24,967 nt of DNA from an uncultured Eubacteriales bacterium (GTDB taxonomy: Bacteria > Bacillota > Clostridia > Oscillospirales > Oscillospiraceae). The stretch covers positions 1 to 24,967 of the forward strand of contig UQYT01000036.1 in the NCBI GenBank assembly GCA_900545405.1. The letters run 5' to 3'. Shown here piece by piece: positions 6,060-13,148 of the stretch (the stretch's first letter is position 1; each line of letters opens with the position of its first letter). Position numbers and translations under genes: made by a program. The notes beneath the pieces are model-generated. The model was given only the letters and a program-made list of their open reading frames with translations, searched no databases and was not told the origin of the DNA.

Positions 6060-7550
6060 ATGCACAAGATAGGCTTTGACAACGACAAATACCTCCGACT
6101 TCAGTCGGAGAAGATACGCGAGCGAATCGCGCGGTTCGGGGGGAAGCTGTACCTCGAATTCGGCGGCAAGCTCTTTGACGACTACCACGCCTCGCGCGTG
6201 CTGCCGGGCTTTGAGCCGGACAGCAAGGTGCGCATGCTGCTGGAGATGAAGGACGAGGCCGAGATAATCATCGTCATCTCCGCCGACGACATAGAGCGCA
6301 GCAAGCGCCGCGGCGACCTCGGCATCACCTATGACGACGACCTGCTCCGCCTCATCGACGCCTTCAAGGCCATCGGCCTCTACGTGGGCAGCGTGTCCAT
6401 CACCCACTGCCGCGGCCAGCAGGCCGCCGAGCAGTTCAAAAAGCGCCTCGAGGCCCTCGACGTCAAGGTCTACCTCCAGCACTGGATACCCGACTACCCC
6501 TCGAACCTCTCCTTTATCGTCTCCGACGAGGGCTTCGGCAGGAACGACTACATCGAGACCTCCCGCCGCCTCGTCGTGGTCACGGCGCCCGGCCCCGGCA
6601 GCGGCAAGATGGCCACCTGCCTCTCCCAGCTCTACCACGAGCACAAGCGCGGCGTGAAGGCCGGCTACGCCAAGTTCGAGACCTTCCCGATCTGGAACCT
6701 GCCCCTCAAGCACCCCGTGAACCTCGCCTACGAGGCCGCCACCGCCGACCTCGACGACGTCAACATGATAGACCCCTTCCACCTCGAGGCCTACGGCGAG
6801 ACCACCGTAAACTACAACCGCGACGTGGAGATCTTCCCCGTGCTCAACGCGATGTTCGAGCGCATCTACGGCGAGAGCCCGTACAAGAGCCCCACGGACA
6901 TGGGCGTAAACATGGCGGGCTTCTGCATAACCGACGACGAGGCCTGCCGCGAGGCCTCCGAGCAGGAGATAATCCGCCGCTATTACCAGAGCCTCTGCTC
7001 CGTGCGCCAGGGCCTCTCCGAGCAGAGCGAGGTGTTCAAGCTTGAGATGCTGCTCAACCAGATCGGCGCCAAGCCGACGGACCGCGCCGTCGTCCCCGCC
7101 GCCCTGGCGCGCGCGGAGGAGACCGGCGCCCCCGCCGTGGCCATGGAACTGCCCGACGGCACCATCGTCACCGGCAAGACCTCGTCCCTGCTCGGCGCCT
7201 CCTCGGCCTGCCTGCTGAACGCGCTCAAGCGCCTCGGCGTCATTCCCGAGGACGTGCTGCTCATCTCCCCGAACATCATCGAGCCCATACAGCACCTCAA
7301 GGTGGAGCACATGGGCAACCACAACCCGCGCCTGCACACCGACGAGGTGCTCATCGCCCTCTCCATCTGCGCCGTCACCGACCCCAACGCGGAAAAGGCC
7401 ATGGACCAGCTCGCCTCCCTCGCCGGCTGCGAGGTGCACGCCACCGTCATCCTCTCCCGCGTGGACGAGAACGTGTTCCAGCACCTCGGCATGAACCTCA
7501 CCTGCGAGCCCAAGTACCAGACCAAAAAACTCTACCACGGGAAGAAATGA
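6060..7550 (+). CDS. UPF0371 (DUF1846) family protein
   Basis: The 496-residue product starts MHKIGFDNDKYLRLQSEKI, the hallmark N-terminus of the UPF0371/DUF1846 family, and its length matches the usual ~490-500. The function of the family is not established. Visible motifs are GGKLYLEFGGKLFDDYHASR (about 28-46), ITHCRGQ (about 114-120) and a P-loop-like APGPGSGKMATCLSQ (about 176-190), where Met replaces the usual Ser/Thr after Lys. ATG 6060 was chosen because homology begins there and a gggag lies about 10 bases upstream. A GTG at 6048 is possible. The frame is open back to 5811, but that part is inside the repeat. It is first in a four-gene operon, with one base between it and the MFS gene. 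Confidence 0.9.
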   Translation: MHKIGFDNDKYLRLQSEKIRERIARFGGKLYLEFGGKLFDDYHASRVLPGFEPDSKVRMLLEMKDEAEIIIVISADDIERSKRRGDLGITYDDDLLRLIDAFKAIGLYVGSVSITHCRGQQAAEQFKKRLEALDVKVYLQHWIPDYPSNLSFIVSDEGFGRNDYIETSRRLVVVTAPGPGSGKMATCLSQLYHEHKRGVKAGYAKFETFPIWNLPLKHPVNLAYEAATADLDDVNMIDPFHLEAYGETTVNYNRDVEIFPVLNAMFERIYGESPYKSPTDMGVNMAGFCITDDEACREASEQEIIRRYYQSLCSVRQGLSEQSEVFKLEMLLNQIGAKPTDRAVVPAALARAEETGAPAVAMELPDGTIVTGKTSSLLGASSACLLNALKRLGVIPEDVLLISPNIIEPIQHLKVEHMGNHNPRLHTDEVLIALSICAVTDPNAEKAMDQLASLAGCEVHATVILSRVDENVFQHLGMNLTCEPKYQTKKLYHGKK

Positions 7551-7551
7551 C

Positions 7552-8772
7552 ATGACGCCAAAGCCCCGTCTCTGGACCCGCGATTTCACCATAATCACCC
7601 TCGGCACCGTCGTCTCCATGCTCGGCAACGCCGTCTCCGGCTTTGCCATAAGCCTGCTCGTGCTCGACTACACCGGCAGCGTGTTCCTGTACACGCTCTA
7701 TATGGTGGTCTACAACCTGCCAAAGGTGGTCATGCCCCTCGTCGCCGGGCCGTACCTCGACACGTACTCGCGCAAGCGCGCGATATACACGCTAGACTTC
7801 ATCTCTTCGGCGCTCTACCTCGGCATCTTCCTGCTGCTGAGGGCCGACCTCTTCAGCTACGGGCCGTTTCTGGCGCTCTGCTTCGTCATCGGCTGCATCG
7901 ACAGCACCTATTCCGTCGCCTACGAGAGCCTCTATCCCACGCTCATCCCCGAGGGCTGCTTCTCCAAGGCGTATTCGATATCCAGCCTTATCTACCCCTT
8001 CGCCGTCATCATGGTGCCCGTGGCCTCCTTCGTGTACGAGAGCGTCGGGCTCGAGCCGCTCTTCGCCTTCAACGCGGCCACCTTCTTCGCCGCGGCCTGC
8101 TTCGAGACCCGCATCCGGGGCGGGGACACCCACGTCCGCAGCGAGCACGGCAGCATGCTCAGCGAGTTCCGCGAGGGCATCGAGTACCTCAAAGGCGAGC
8201 CGGGGCTGATGGTCATAACCGTCTACTTCTTCTTTTCCATGCTCGTGGGCAGCGGCGCGAGCGCGCTGTGGCTGCCCTTCTTCCGCGGAGAGCCCTCGCT
8301 GGGCCTGAACGCCTACGTCCTCGTCATGGCCGCGAACGTCGCCGGCCGCTTCGTCGGCGGCATCGTGCACTACCGCGTGCACTATAAGCCGCAGCACAAG
8401 TTCGCCATCGCGCTCACGGTCTACGCCTCCATCTGCTTCCTCGAGGGCAGCTTCGTGTTCGTGCCGCGGGACGTCATGCTCGTGATGTGCTTCGTCTCGG
8501 GCTTCCTCGCCGTAAACTCGTACAATATCCGCATCTCCGCCACGCAGAGCTATGTGCCGGACAGCCGCCGCGCGCGCTTCAACGGCGTGTTCCTCATGTT
8601 CACCACCCTCGGCAGCGTCATAGGCCAGCTCGTCGCCGGGGCCCTCGGCGAGGCCCTGCCCATCCGCTCCGTCATCGCGGGGCTGCAGGTCATAAGCCTC
8701 GCCAGCGTGGCCGCCATTATGTGGCGCGGCCGGAGATTCGTCAAGCCCATATATAACCGGGAGGTGCAGTGA
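7552..8772 (+). CDS. MFS transporter
   Basis: Integral membrane major facilitator protein of 406 residues, about 12 hydrophobic segments and the short cytoplasmic loop AGPYLDTYSRKRA (about 64-76), which resembles MFS motif A after helix 2. Overall it looks like the MFS_3/enterobactin-exporter-like branch of drug and metabolite transporters, but the substrate cannot be told from sequence. It starts one base after the UPF0371 stop, and its TGA overlaps the ATG of the next gene by one base, so the four genes are very probably co-transcribed and coupled. Export of a product made or sensed by its neighbours is a reasonable guess. Confidence 0.85.
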   Translation: MTPKPRLWTRDFTIITLGTVVSMLGNAVSGFAISLLVLDYTGSVFLYTLYMVVYNLPKVVMPLVAGPYLDTYSRKRAIYTLDFISSALYLGIFLLLRADLFSYGPFLALCFVIGCIDSTYSVAYESLYPTLIPEGCFSKAYSISSLIYPFAVIMVPVASFVYESVGLEPLFAFNAATFFAAACFETRIRGGDTHVRSEHGSMLSEFREGIEYLKGEPGLMVITVYFFFSMLVGSGASALWLPFFRGEPSLGLNAYVLVMAANVAGRFVGGIVHYRVHYKPQHKFAIALTVYASICFLEGSFVFVPRDVMLVMCFVSGFLAVNSYNIRISATQSYVPDSRRARFNGVFLMFTTLGSVIGQLVAGALGEALPIRSVIAGLQVISLASVAAIMWRGRRFVKPIYNREVQ

Positions 8773-9812
8773 TGAGCCTCGAAAAGGCCGTTTCAAGTGC
8801 ATATGCCGCCGGGTGCCGGCTCGTTTTCGCCTCGGGCGCGGAGCTCGCCGCGCCGGAGGACATGCGCGTGTTCCGCTGTGCGGACGCGCATACCGCCGTG
8901 TACGCCGCCCTCGGCGCCTCCCTCGCGGGGAGGCGCGCCCTCGTCGCGCTCGGCGAGGCGGTGGAACTGCCTGACAGCCGCGTCACGGGCGGCGTCGCCG
9001 TGCTCATGCCCGGCGCGGGCGGGGACTTTGCCAGCCTGCGCGAGGCCTTCGCCGCCTCCGAGAGCGGCGACGCCGTCGTCGCCCTCGCACCGGACGCGGA
9101 CTACGCCGCCGAGGCCGATTCGCCGGAGGCGGGAAAGTACCGCAAGCAGCCCGAGCGCTTTGCCGCAGACTGCGCGCGGGAGGATATGTGCCCCGGCTGC
9201 CCGTACAGGGGCGTGTATTACGCCGCGGCCAAGCTCTGGCTACGCACGATAGGCGACGGCGGCTGCTCGCTGCTCGGCGGAAAGCGGCCGTTCCTGGCGC
9301 TGGACGCCGCCTGGGGCCGGGGCACCGCCGCAGCGGCCCTCGCGGGCTTCACCGCCGCGCTGCCCGAGTCCGTGCGCGACACCGCCGCCGTCACGGGCGC
9401 CGCGGAGCTCACGGAGGGCGCCCTGCGCCTGCTGGCCGAAACGGGCGGCACGCTAGTCATAGTCGACGAGAAAAAGGGCGGGGGAGACCCCGCCGGGCTC
9501 TGCCGCCGCTGCGGCCTCGAGCCCGTGGAGCTCGAGGCAAACGACGTAAACGGCATAGAGGCCGCGCTCAGGGCGGAGAGCACCGGCGCGCGGGCCGTGA
9601 TAGTCCGCGGCGAGTGTGCGCTGCTCCACCGGGGCGGCGCGGGCCGGACGTATGAGACCGACCCCAACCGCTGCCGCCGCTGCGGCGCCTGCGGAAGGCT
9701 CGGCTGCCCGGCGATAAGCGGACGCAGCCCGGTCATAGACGCGGCCAAATGCGCGGGCTGCGGCATGTGCGCCGCGGTGTGCAAGTGCTCCGCGATACGC
9801 GAGAGAGCGTGA
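8772..9812 (+). CDS. Compact IorA-like 2x[4Fe-4S] protein lacking thiamine-diphosphate residues
   Basis: The 346-residue product follows the plan of indolepyruvate:ferredoxin oxidoreductase alpha subunit (IorA, usually ~590-600 residues) but is strongly shortened. Residues 40-60 (AALGASLAGRRALVAL) match the N-terminal oxidoreductase domain. CPGCPYRG (140-147) matches the IorA CxGCPHR motif, followed by GDGGCSLLGG (161-170). Two C-terminal clusters are intact: C301/C304/C307/C312-P and C327/C330/C333/C337. The GD(S/G)...DN thiamine-diphosphate motif is replaced by VTGAAEL and VDEKKGGG, and the Glu of the N-terminal domain is gone. No IorB partner is adjacent. ATG 8772 has gggagg 7 bases upstream and overlaps the MFS stop; GTG 8769 is the alternative. 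It probably transfers electrons or senses something rather than oxidising a 2-oxoacid (inference). Confidence 0.72.
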   Translation: MSLEKAVSSAYAAGCRLVFASGAELAAPEDMRVFRCADAHTAVYAALGASLAGRRALVALGEAVELPDSRVTGGVAVLMPGAGGDFASLREAFAASESGDAVVALAPDADYAAEADSPEAGKYRKQPERFAADCAREDMCPGCPYRGVYYAAAKLWLRTIGDGGCSLLGGKRPFLALDAAWGRGTAAAALAGFTAALPESVRDTAAVTGAAELTEGALRLLAETGGTLVIVDEKKGGGDPAGLCRRCGLEPVELEANDVNGIEAALRAESTGARAVIVRGECALLHRGGAGRTYETDPNRCRRCGACGRLGCPAISGRSPVIDAAKCAGCGMCAAVCKCSAIRERA

Positions 9813-9813
9813 C

Positions 9814-10158
9814 ATGGGCTATCTCAAGGAGGTCAATATCAAATACGACATGCCGACGGCCGACCTCGCCGTGCGCCGCGCGACCTACGCCATCGAGAAC
9901 GGCCGGACGCTGGGCGCCTCGGCCGTGAAGCTCATCCACGGCTACGGCTCAAGCGGCAAGGGTGGGAAGATAAGGCTCGAGGTGCGCGCGTATCTCGAAC
10001 GGCAGAAGGCGCGCGGGAAGATACGCGACTTCATCCCGGGCGAGCGCTTTTCCATCTTCGACGAGTCGACGAGGCGCGCCTTCGCCCTCTGCGACGACCT
10101 CCGCCGCGACCACGACCTCGAAAGTGCCAACAACGGCGTGACGATAGTCGTGCTGTGA
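9814..10158 (+). CDS. Smr-domain protein
   Basis: A 114-residue protein with the Smr (small MutS-related) signature KLIHGYGSSGKGGKIR (about 39-54) and a C-terminal NNGVTIVVL, as in stand-alone Smr proteins. Smr domains bind or cleave nucleic acid in some families, but the activity of short stand-alone forms like this one is not known. It starts one base after the stop of the IorA-like gene with only a weak gagaga upstream, so it probably relies on translational coupling. It is the last gene of the four-gene operon. Confidence 0.8.
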   Translation: MGYLKEVNIKYDMPTADLAVRRATYAIENGRTLGASAVKLIHGYGSSGKGGKIRLEVRAYLERQKARGKIRDFIPGERFSIFDESTRRAFALCDDLRRDHDLESANNGVTIVVL

Positions 10159-10171
10159 CGCAACAAAACCG

Positions 10172-10200
10172 TTGACATCAGCCGCCGGGAATGGTAACAT
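10172..10200 (+). promoter_or_regulatory. Promoter of tRNA-Gly
   Basis: A perfect -35 ttgaca (10172-10177) is separated by 17 bases from -10 taacat (10195-10200), about 10 bases before the tRNA. Such a short leader is typical of a dedicated tRNA promoter. Confidence 0.8.
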
Positions 10201-10210
10201 ATCGAGGTAC

Positions 10211-10284
10211 GCGGGCGTAGTTCAATGGTAGAACACCAGCCTTCCAAGCTGGATACGAGGGTTCGATTCCCTTCGCCCGCTCCA
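10211..10284 (+). tRNA. tRNA-Gly (anticodon TCC)
   Basis: A complete cloverleaf is visible. The acceptor stem gcgggcg pairs with cgcccgc. The D-arm is gttcaatggtagaac. The anticodon arm ccagc-cttccaa-gctgg carries TCC. The T-arm gaggg-ttcgatt-ccctt closes the fold. Discriminator T and an encoded CCA end the gene at 10284. Confidence 0.97.
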
Positions 10285-10286
10285 TA

Positions 10287-10320
10287 ACAGAGGGCTCAGT
10301 AACGTGCCCTCTGTTTTTTA
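10287..10320 (+). terminator. Intrinsic terminator of tRNA-Gly
   Basis: The stem acagagggc / gccctctgt with a 10-base loop is followed by a run of six T, three bases after the tRNA CCA end. Confidence 0.9.
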
Positions 10321-10401
10321 AACACATTGCTAACAAAATCTAGTAGAGCTTATGCTTTCGCATCTTTGCCGGCACTCGGTCGGCCACAGGCGTATAAAAT
10401 A

Positions 10402-10430
10402 TGGAAAACGCCGAGGCCTTGTGCTATACT
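10402..10430 (+). promoter_or_regulatory. Probable promoter of the IclR gene
   Basis: The -35-like tggaaa (10402-10407) lies 17 bases before -10 tatact (10425-10430), with an overlapping tataat at 10430-10435. It is upstream of the regulator gene and after the tRNA terminator, so the regulator is probably transcribed independently. Confidence 0.5.
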
Positions 10431-10501
10431 ATAATATATCAAGCAAATTAATTGTGAGTTTTATATGAGTTCAAGCAGCATACGAAGGAGATAATTTGTT
10501 T

Positions 10502-11278
10502 ATGGCAGAAGGTGCGGAAGTCAAGATCAAGAGCTTGAAGAAAATGATGGATGTCCTGAACTGCTTCATTGAGAAGCAGCCTCTCGGCGTCACGGAGATA
10601 AGCGAAAAGCTCGGCCTTTACAAGAGCAATGTGCACAATATCCTCAGTACCATGGTCTCCATGGACTATCTGGAGCAGGACAAGATAAGCGGCAAGTACT
10701 ACCTCGGCATAGGCGTGGTCCGCCTGAGCCGGGCTGTCGGCAACAGGTTCAGCTTTCACAACGCGGCGCTGTATCATATGCAGGCCATCTCGCATGAGGC
10801 GGGCGAGATCGTGTATCTCTCGGTGCCCATGAAGAGGATGATATATTACCTCGACGCGATATTTCCCGAGAGCGTGTATTACCTCAATTACAGCGGCAGG
10901 TTCGTGAGCAATTACAGGGACTCCACCGAGATGATGCACTGCACGGCCAGCGGCAAGGCCATGCTGGCCACGATGTGCAAGGCCGACCAGGAGGAGTATC
11001 TGAGCAAGCCGCTGGACGCCTGCACGCCGCACTCGATAACAGACCCGGATGTGCTGCGTTTGCAGCTGCAAAAGATAAGGGAACAGGGCTACGCCGTCGA
11101 CGACGAAGAGGCCGAAGAGGGCCTGCGCTGCATAGCGGTGCCCATCCGCTCGCAGGAGGGAGGCCTTCTGGGGGCCATCAGCATAAGCGGCCCCAAGGAA
11201 CGGATGACAGCGGATATTCTTCCAAAATACTCTGAAATGCTCAAAGCCCATGTCCACGACATAGAACACGGAATATGA
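10502..11278 (+). CDS. IclR-family transcriptional regulator
   Basis: DNA-binding regulator of 258 residues. The N-terminal winged helix-turn-helix (about 10-70) contains LGVTEISEKLGLYKSNVHNI. The C-terminal IclR effector-binding domain contains HCTASGKAMLA (about 147-157) and a closing AVPIRSQEGGLLGAISISGP. IclR proteins commonly control neighbouring catabolic genes for organic and aromatic acids. Here a transporter, an oxoacid oxidoreductase and a CoA-transferase follow on the same strand, which suggests it senses their substrate. Start choice: aaggag lies 11 bases before ATG 10502 and 5 bases before an in-frame TTG at 10496, so TTG is possible. A terminator follows the gene. Confidence 0.9.
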   Translation: MAEGAEVKIKSLKKMMDVLNCFIEKQPLGVTEISEKLGLYKSNVHNILSTMVSMDYLEQDKISGKYYLGIGVVRLSRAVGNRFSFHNAALYHMQAISHEAGEIVYLSVPMKRMIYYLDAIFPESVYYLNYSGRFVSNYRDSTEMMHCTASGKAMLATMCKADQEEYLSKPLDACTPHSITDPDVLRLQLQKIREQGYAVDDEEAEEGLRCIAVPIRSQEGGLLGAISISGPKERMTADILPKYSEMLKAHVHDIEHGI

Positions 11279-11297
11279 TCTCCCGCCGGGAGTACGA

Positions 11298-11337
11298 AAC
11301 GCCAGATTGCCTGAAAAATGGCAATTTGGCGTTTTAA
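11298..11337 (+). terminator. Intrinsic terminator after the IclR gene
   Basis: The stem aacgccagattgcc / ggcaatttggcgtt (14 pairs including one G-T) with an 8-base loop is followed by tttt. It separates the regulator transcript from the catabolic operon. Confidence 0.85.
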
Positions 11338-11438
11338 CTTAATGCATTGTTGAAATTTCGTAAAAACTACCTGCCAAAATAGAAAATTATATATAAGCTG
11401 AACAAAAACTTCGCTGTTTTTTTTCGAGTGCATGTCGC

Positions 11439-11467
11439 TTGCAATTTCGCGGGACATGGAATATACT
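11439..11467 (+). promoter_or_regulatory. Promoter of the catabolic cluster
   Basis: The -35 ttgcaa (11439-11444) and -10 tatact (11462-11467) are spaced 17 bases apart. The predicted start at about 11474 gives an AT-rich leader of about 127 bases before ATG 11601. It probably drives the MFS gene and at least part of the oxidoreductase and CoA-transferase genes, since no terminator is visible until 19575. Confidence 0.7.
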
Positions 11468-11480
11468 TTAAAGCGGAGAT

Positions 11481-11565
11481 GTTCTGTATCGTAGAATTAG
11501 ATAATTGTTGTTCTATTTTTAACAGGACAACAAATTTTTAATTTCATAATATAGAACAGCGTTCT
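11481..11565 (+). promoter_or_regulatory. Candidate operator region: repeated GTTCT sites and inverted repeats
   Basis: Within the leader, GTTCT occurs at 11481, 11510 and 11561, the last as half of the palindrome agaacagcgttct (11553-11565). A second inverted repeat has arms ttgttgt (11505-11511) and acaacaa (11527-11533). Sites just downstream of a promoter could be bound by the neighbouring IclR protein as repressor, or form leader RNA structure. No known riboswitch is recognised. The 11279-11600 gap holds nothing else. Confidence 0.35.
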
Positions 11566-11600
11566 CTAAATAAGAAGGGATATGAAAGGGAGGCGTTTAA

Positions 11601-12893
11601 ATGAAAAAAGAGACGGCGCGGCGATTTCTTGCGATATTCGCAGTCGGCATGGCATACGGCTCGGTGTACAACCCTGTGTACATCAGATACCTGTTCTACG
11701 ACGCCATGCTGGCGGCTCTGGAATGTTCGAACACTGAGCTCGCATTCCTGAACTCCTTTGGCGCAATAGTCGGCGTGTTCCTGGGCCTGCCGGGAGGCTG
11801 GCTGGCAGACAAGTTCTCGGCAAAGAAGATCGTTTTCTGGTCGGTGTTCGCCAATCTGCCTTTGTGCATACTCAGCGTAATGTTTGCAAAGGTATACACG
11901 GTGCAGCTCATCGTATGGTTCGGCTTCTGCTTCACCGGCGGCTTTGCATTCTGGCCCGCGGCCCTGAAGGCGGTCAGGCTCTCCGCACCCCCTGAGAAGC
12001 AGGAGAGCACCTTCGGCATCTTCGAGGGCGTGCACGGCTTCTCGTCGATGATCGGCAACTTCATCGCCATCGGCATATTCTCCATGTTCGCCGATCAGGT
12101 CGCCGGCTGGAAGGGCGCGATGCTCAGCATGGGCGTGTTTTCCGCAATAGGCGCGTTCCTGATGCTGTTCTGCTACAAGGAGGGCAGCATAGTCGACGCC
12201 AAGGAGGTCGAGGGCGAGGAGGCCGTGAAGGCCGCGAAGCGCAACGTCCTGAAGGATACGCTGGTCGTTGCGAAGAACCCCGGCACCTGGCTGGTCGCGT
12301 GCGTCATAATCGGCGCATACGGCATCTACCTTGCGCAGACATATTTCACCTCCTATTTCACCGGCGTGCTCGGTGCGGCGGTCGTGTTCTCAGCCGCCAT
12401 GTCGAACTTCCGGAGCTACGGCATGAAGGTCATCGGCGGACCGATAGGCGGCGCCATCGCGGCCAAGCTGAAATCGGCGTCGCTGTTCAATGCGATATGC
12501 CTCGTGATGTGCATCGGCCTCATAGCCTACGTCTGGAGCCTCTCGCCCGACACTCCGAACGTCGTCGGCATAGCCACTGCGTTCACCCTGATACTTGCTT
12601 TCTTCTGCCTCATGGCCAAGGGCACGATGTGGGCCACGCAGGAGCAGGCGCACATACCGAGAGAGCTTGCCGGCACGGCGATAGCGCTCATCTCCTACCT
12701 CGGCTTCAACCTTACCGAGTTTGCGATACCCCTCGTCTGCGGCTGGTGGCTGGACAAGCATGCCGACAACCTCAGCCGGGCCTATGACAACATCTTCATA
12801 ATGCTCATCTGCATAGCGGTCCTCGGCGCAGCGGCGGCCATCATCCTTGTCATCAGGGACAAAAAAATGAGCCGCGCCGCGGCCAAGGCTTAA
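11601..12893 (+). CDS. MFS transporter, probable organic-acid importer
   Basis: A 430-residue major facilitator protein with 12 predicted membrane helices. Motif A appears as GGWLADKFSAKKI (about 65-77) after helix 2. A charged cytoplasmic loop (about 190-225) separates the two six-helix halves. ATG 11601 has gggagg 7 bases upstream. As first gene of the IclR-adjacent catabolic cluster it most likely imports the compound processed by the downstream dehydrogenase and ferredoxin oxidoreductase. The substrate is not identifiable. It is not a close relative of the MFS gene at 7552. Confidence 0.87.
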   Translation: MKKETARRFLAIFAVGMAYGSVYNPVYIRYLFYDAMLAALECSNTELAFLNSFGAIVGVFLGLPGGWLADKFSAKKIVFWSVFANLPLCILSVMFAKVYTVQLIVWFGFCFTGGFAFWPAALKAVRLSAPPEKQESTFGIFEGVHGFSSMIGNFIAIGIFSMFADQVAGWKGAMLSMGVFSAIGAFLMLFCYKEGSIVDAKEVEGEEAVKAAKRNVLKDTLVVAKNPGTWLVACVIIGAYGIYLAQTYFTSYFTGVLGAAVVFSAAMSNFRSYGMKVIGGPIGGAIAAKLKSASLFNAICLVMCIGLIAYVWSLSPDTPNVVGIATAFTLILAFFCLMAKGTMWATQEQAHIPRELAGTAIALISYLGFNLTEFAIPLVCGWWLDKHADNLSRAYDNIFIMLICIAVLGAAAAIILVIRDKKMSRAAAKA

Positions 12894-12934
12894 AGGTCAA
12901 ACACACAAGTATAATCAAGGAGGGTAAAAAGCGT

Positions 12935-13135
12935 ATGGCAAAAATCGTGCTGAACACAAAGAAGTGCAAAGGCTGCTTCATTTGTGTGAGCGTTTGCCCA
13001 AAGAAGGCACTTTATGACTCTGGCAAGATCAATGAGAAGGGCTACAAGATCGTGGCCATCGACGAGGACAAATGCATAAAGTGCGGCACATGTTACAGGA
13101 TGTGCCCCGACTATGTGTTCGAACTGACAGATTGA
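12935..13135 (+). CDS. vorD: 2-oxoacid:ferredoxin oxidoreductase delta subunit (ferredoxin-type)
   Basis: A 66-residue 2[4Fe-4S] ferredoxin with cysteines C11/C14/C17/C21-P and C47/C50/C53/C57-P, the arrangement of the delta (KorD/VorD/PorD) subunit that relays electrons from the thiamine-diphosphate site to external ferredoxin. It is preceded by a strong aaggaggg ribosome-binding site and followed after 13 bases by the alpha-type subunit. The 41-base gap to the MFS gene has no terminator. The symbol follows the Vor-like alpha subunit; kor naming would be equally valid. Confidence 0.88.
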   Translation: MAKIVLNTKKCKGCFICVSVCPKKALYDSGKINEKGYKIVAIDEDKCIKCGTCYRMCPDYVFELTD

Positions 13136-13148
13136 GGAGGCAAAGCAA

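Noticed and set aside
5089..6088. Several 70-190 residue open frames on both strands across the repeats (for example 5255-5833 plus, 5543-6088 minus)
   Set aside because: They are translations of the palindromic repeat itself, recur in both units and both strands, lack ribosome-binding sites and show no protein-like pattern. No real gene is supported.
6585..6632. Walker A ATPase motif in UPF0371
   Set aside because: GPGSGKM lacks the Ser/Thr after Lys and no Walker B was identified, so I report it only as P-loop-like.
5769..7649. A 626-codon minus-strand open frame
   Set aside because: It is the antisense shadow of the GC-rich UPF0371 gene, with Val/Gly/His-rich composition and no domain.
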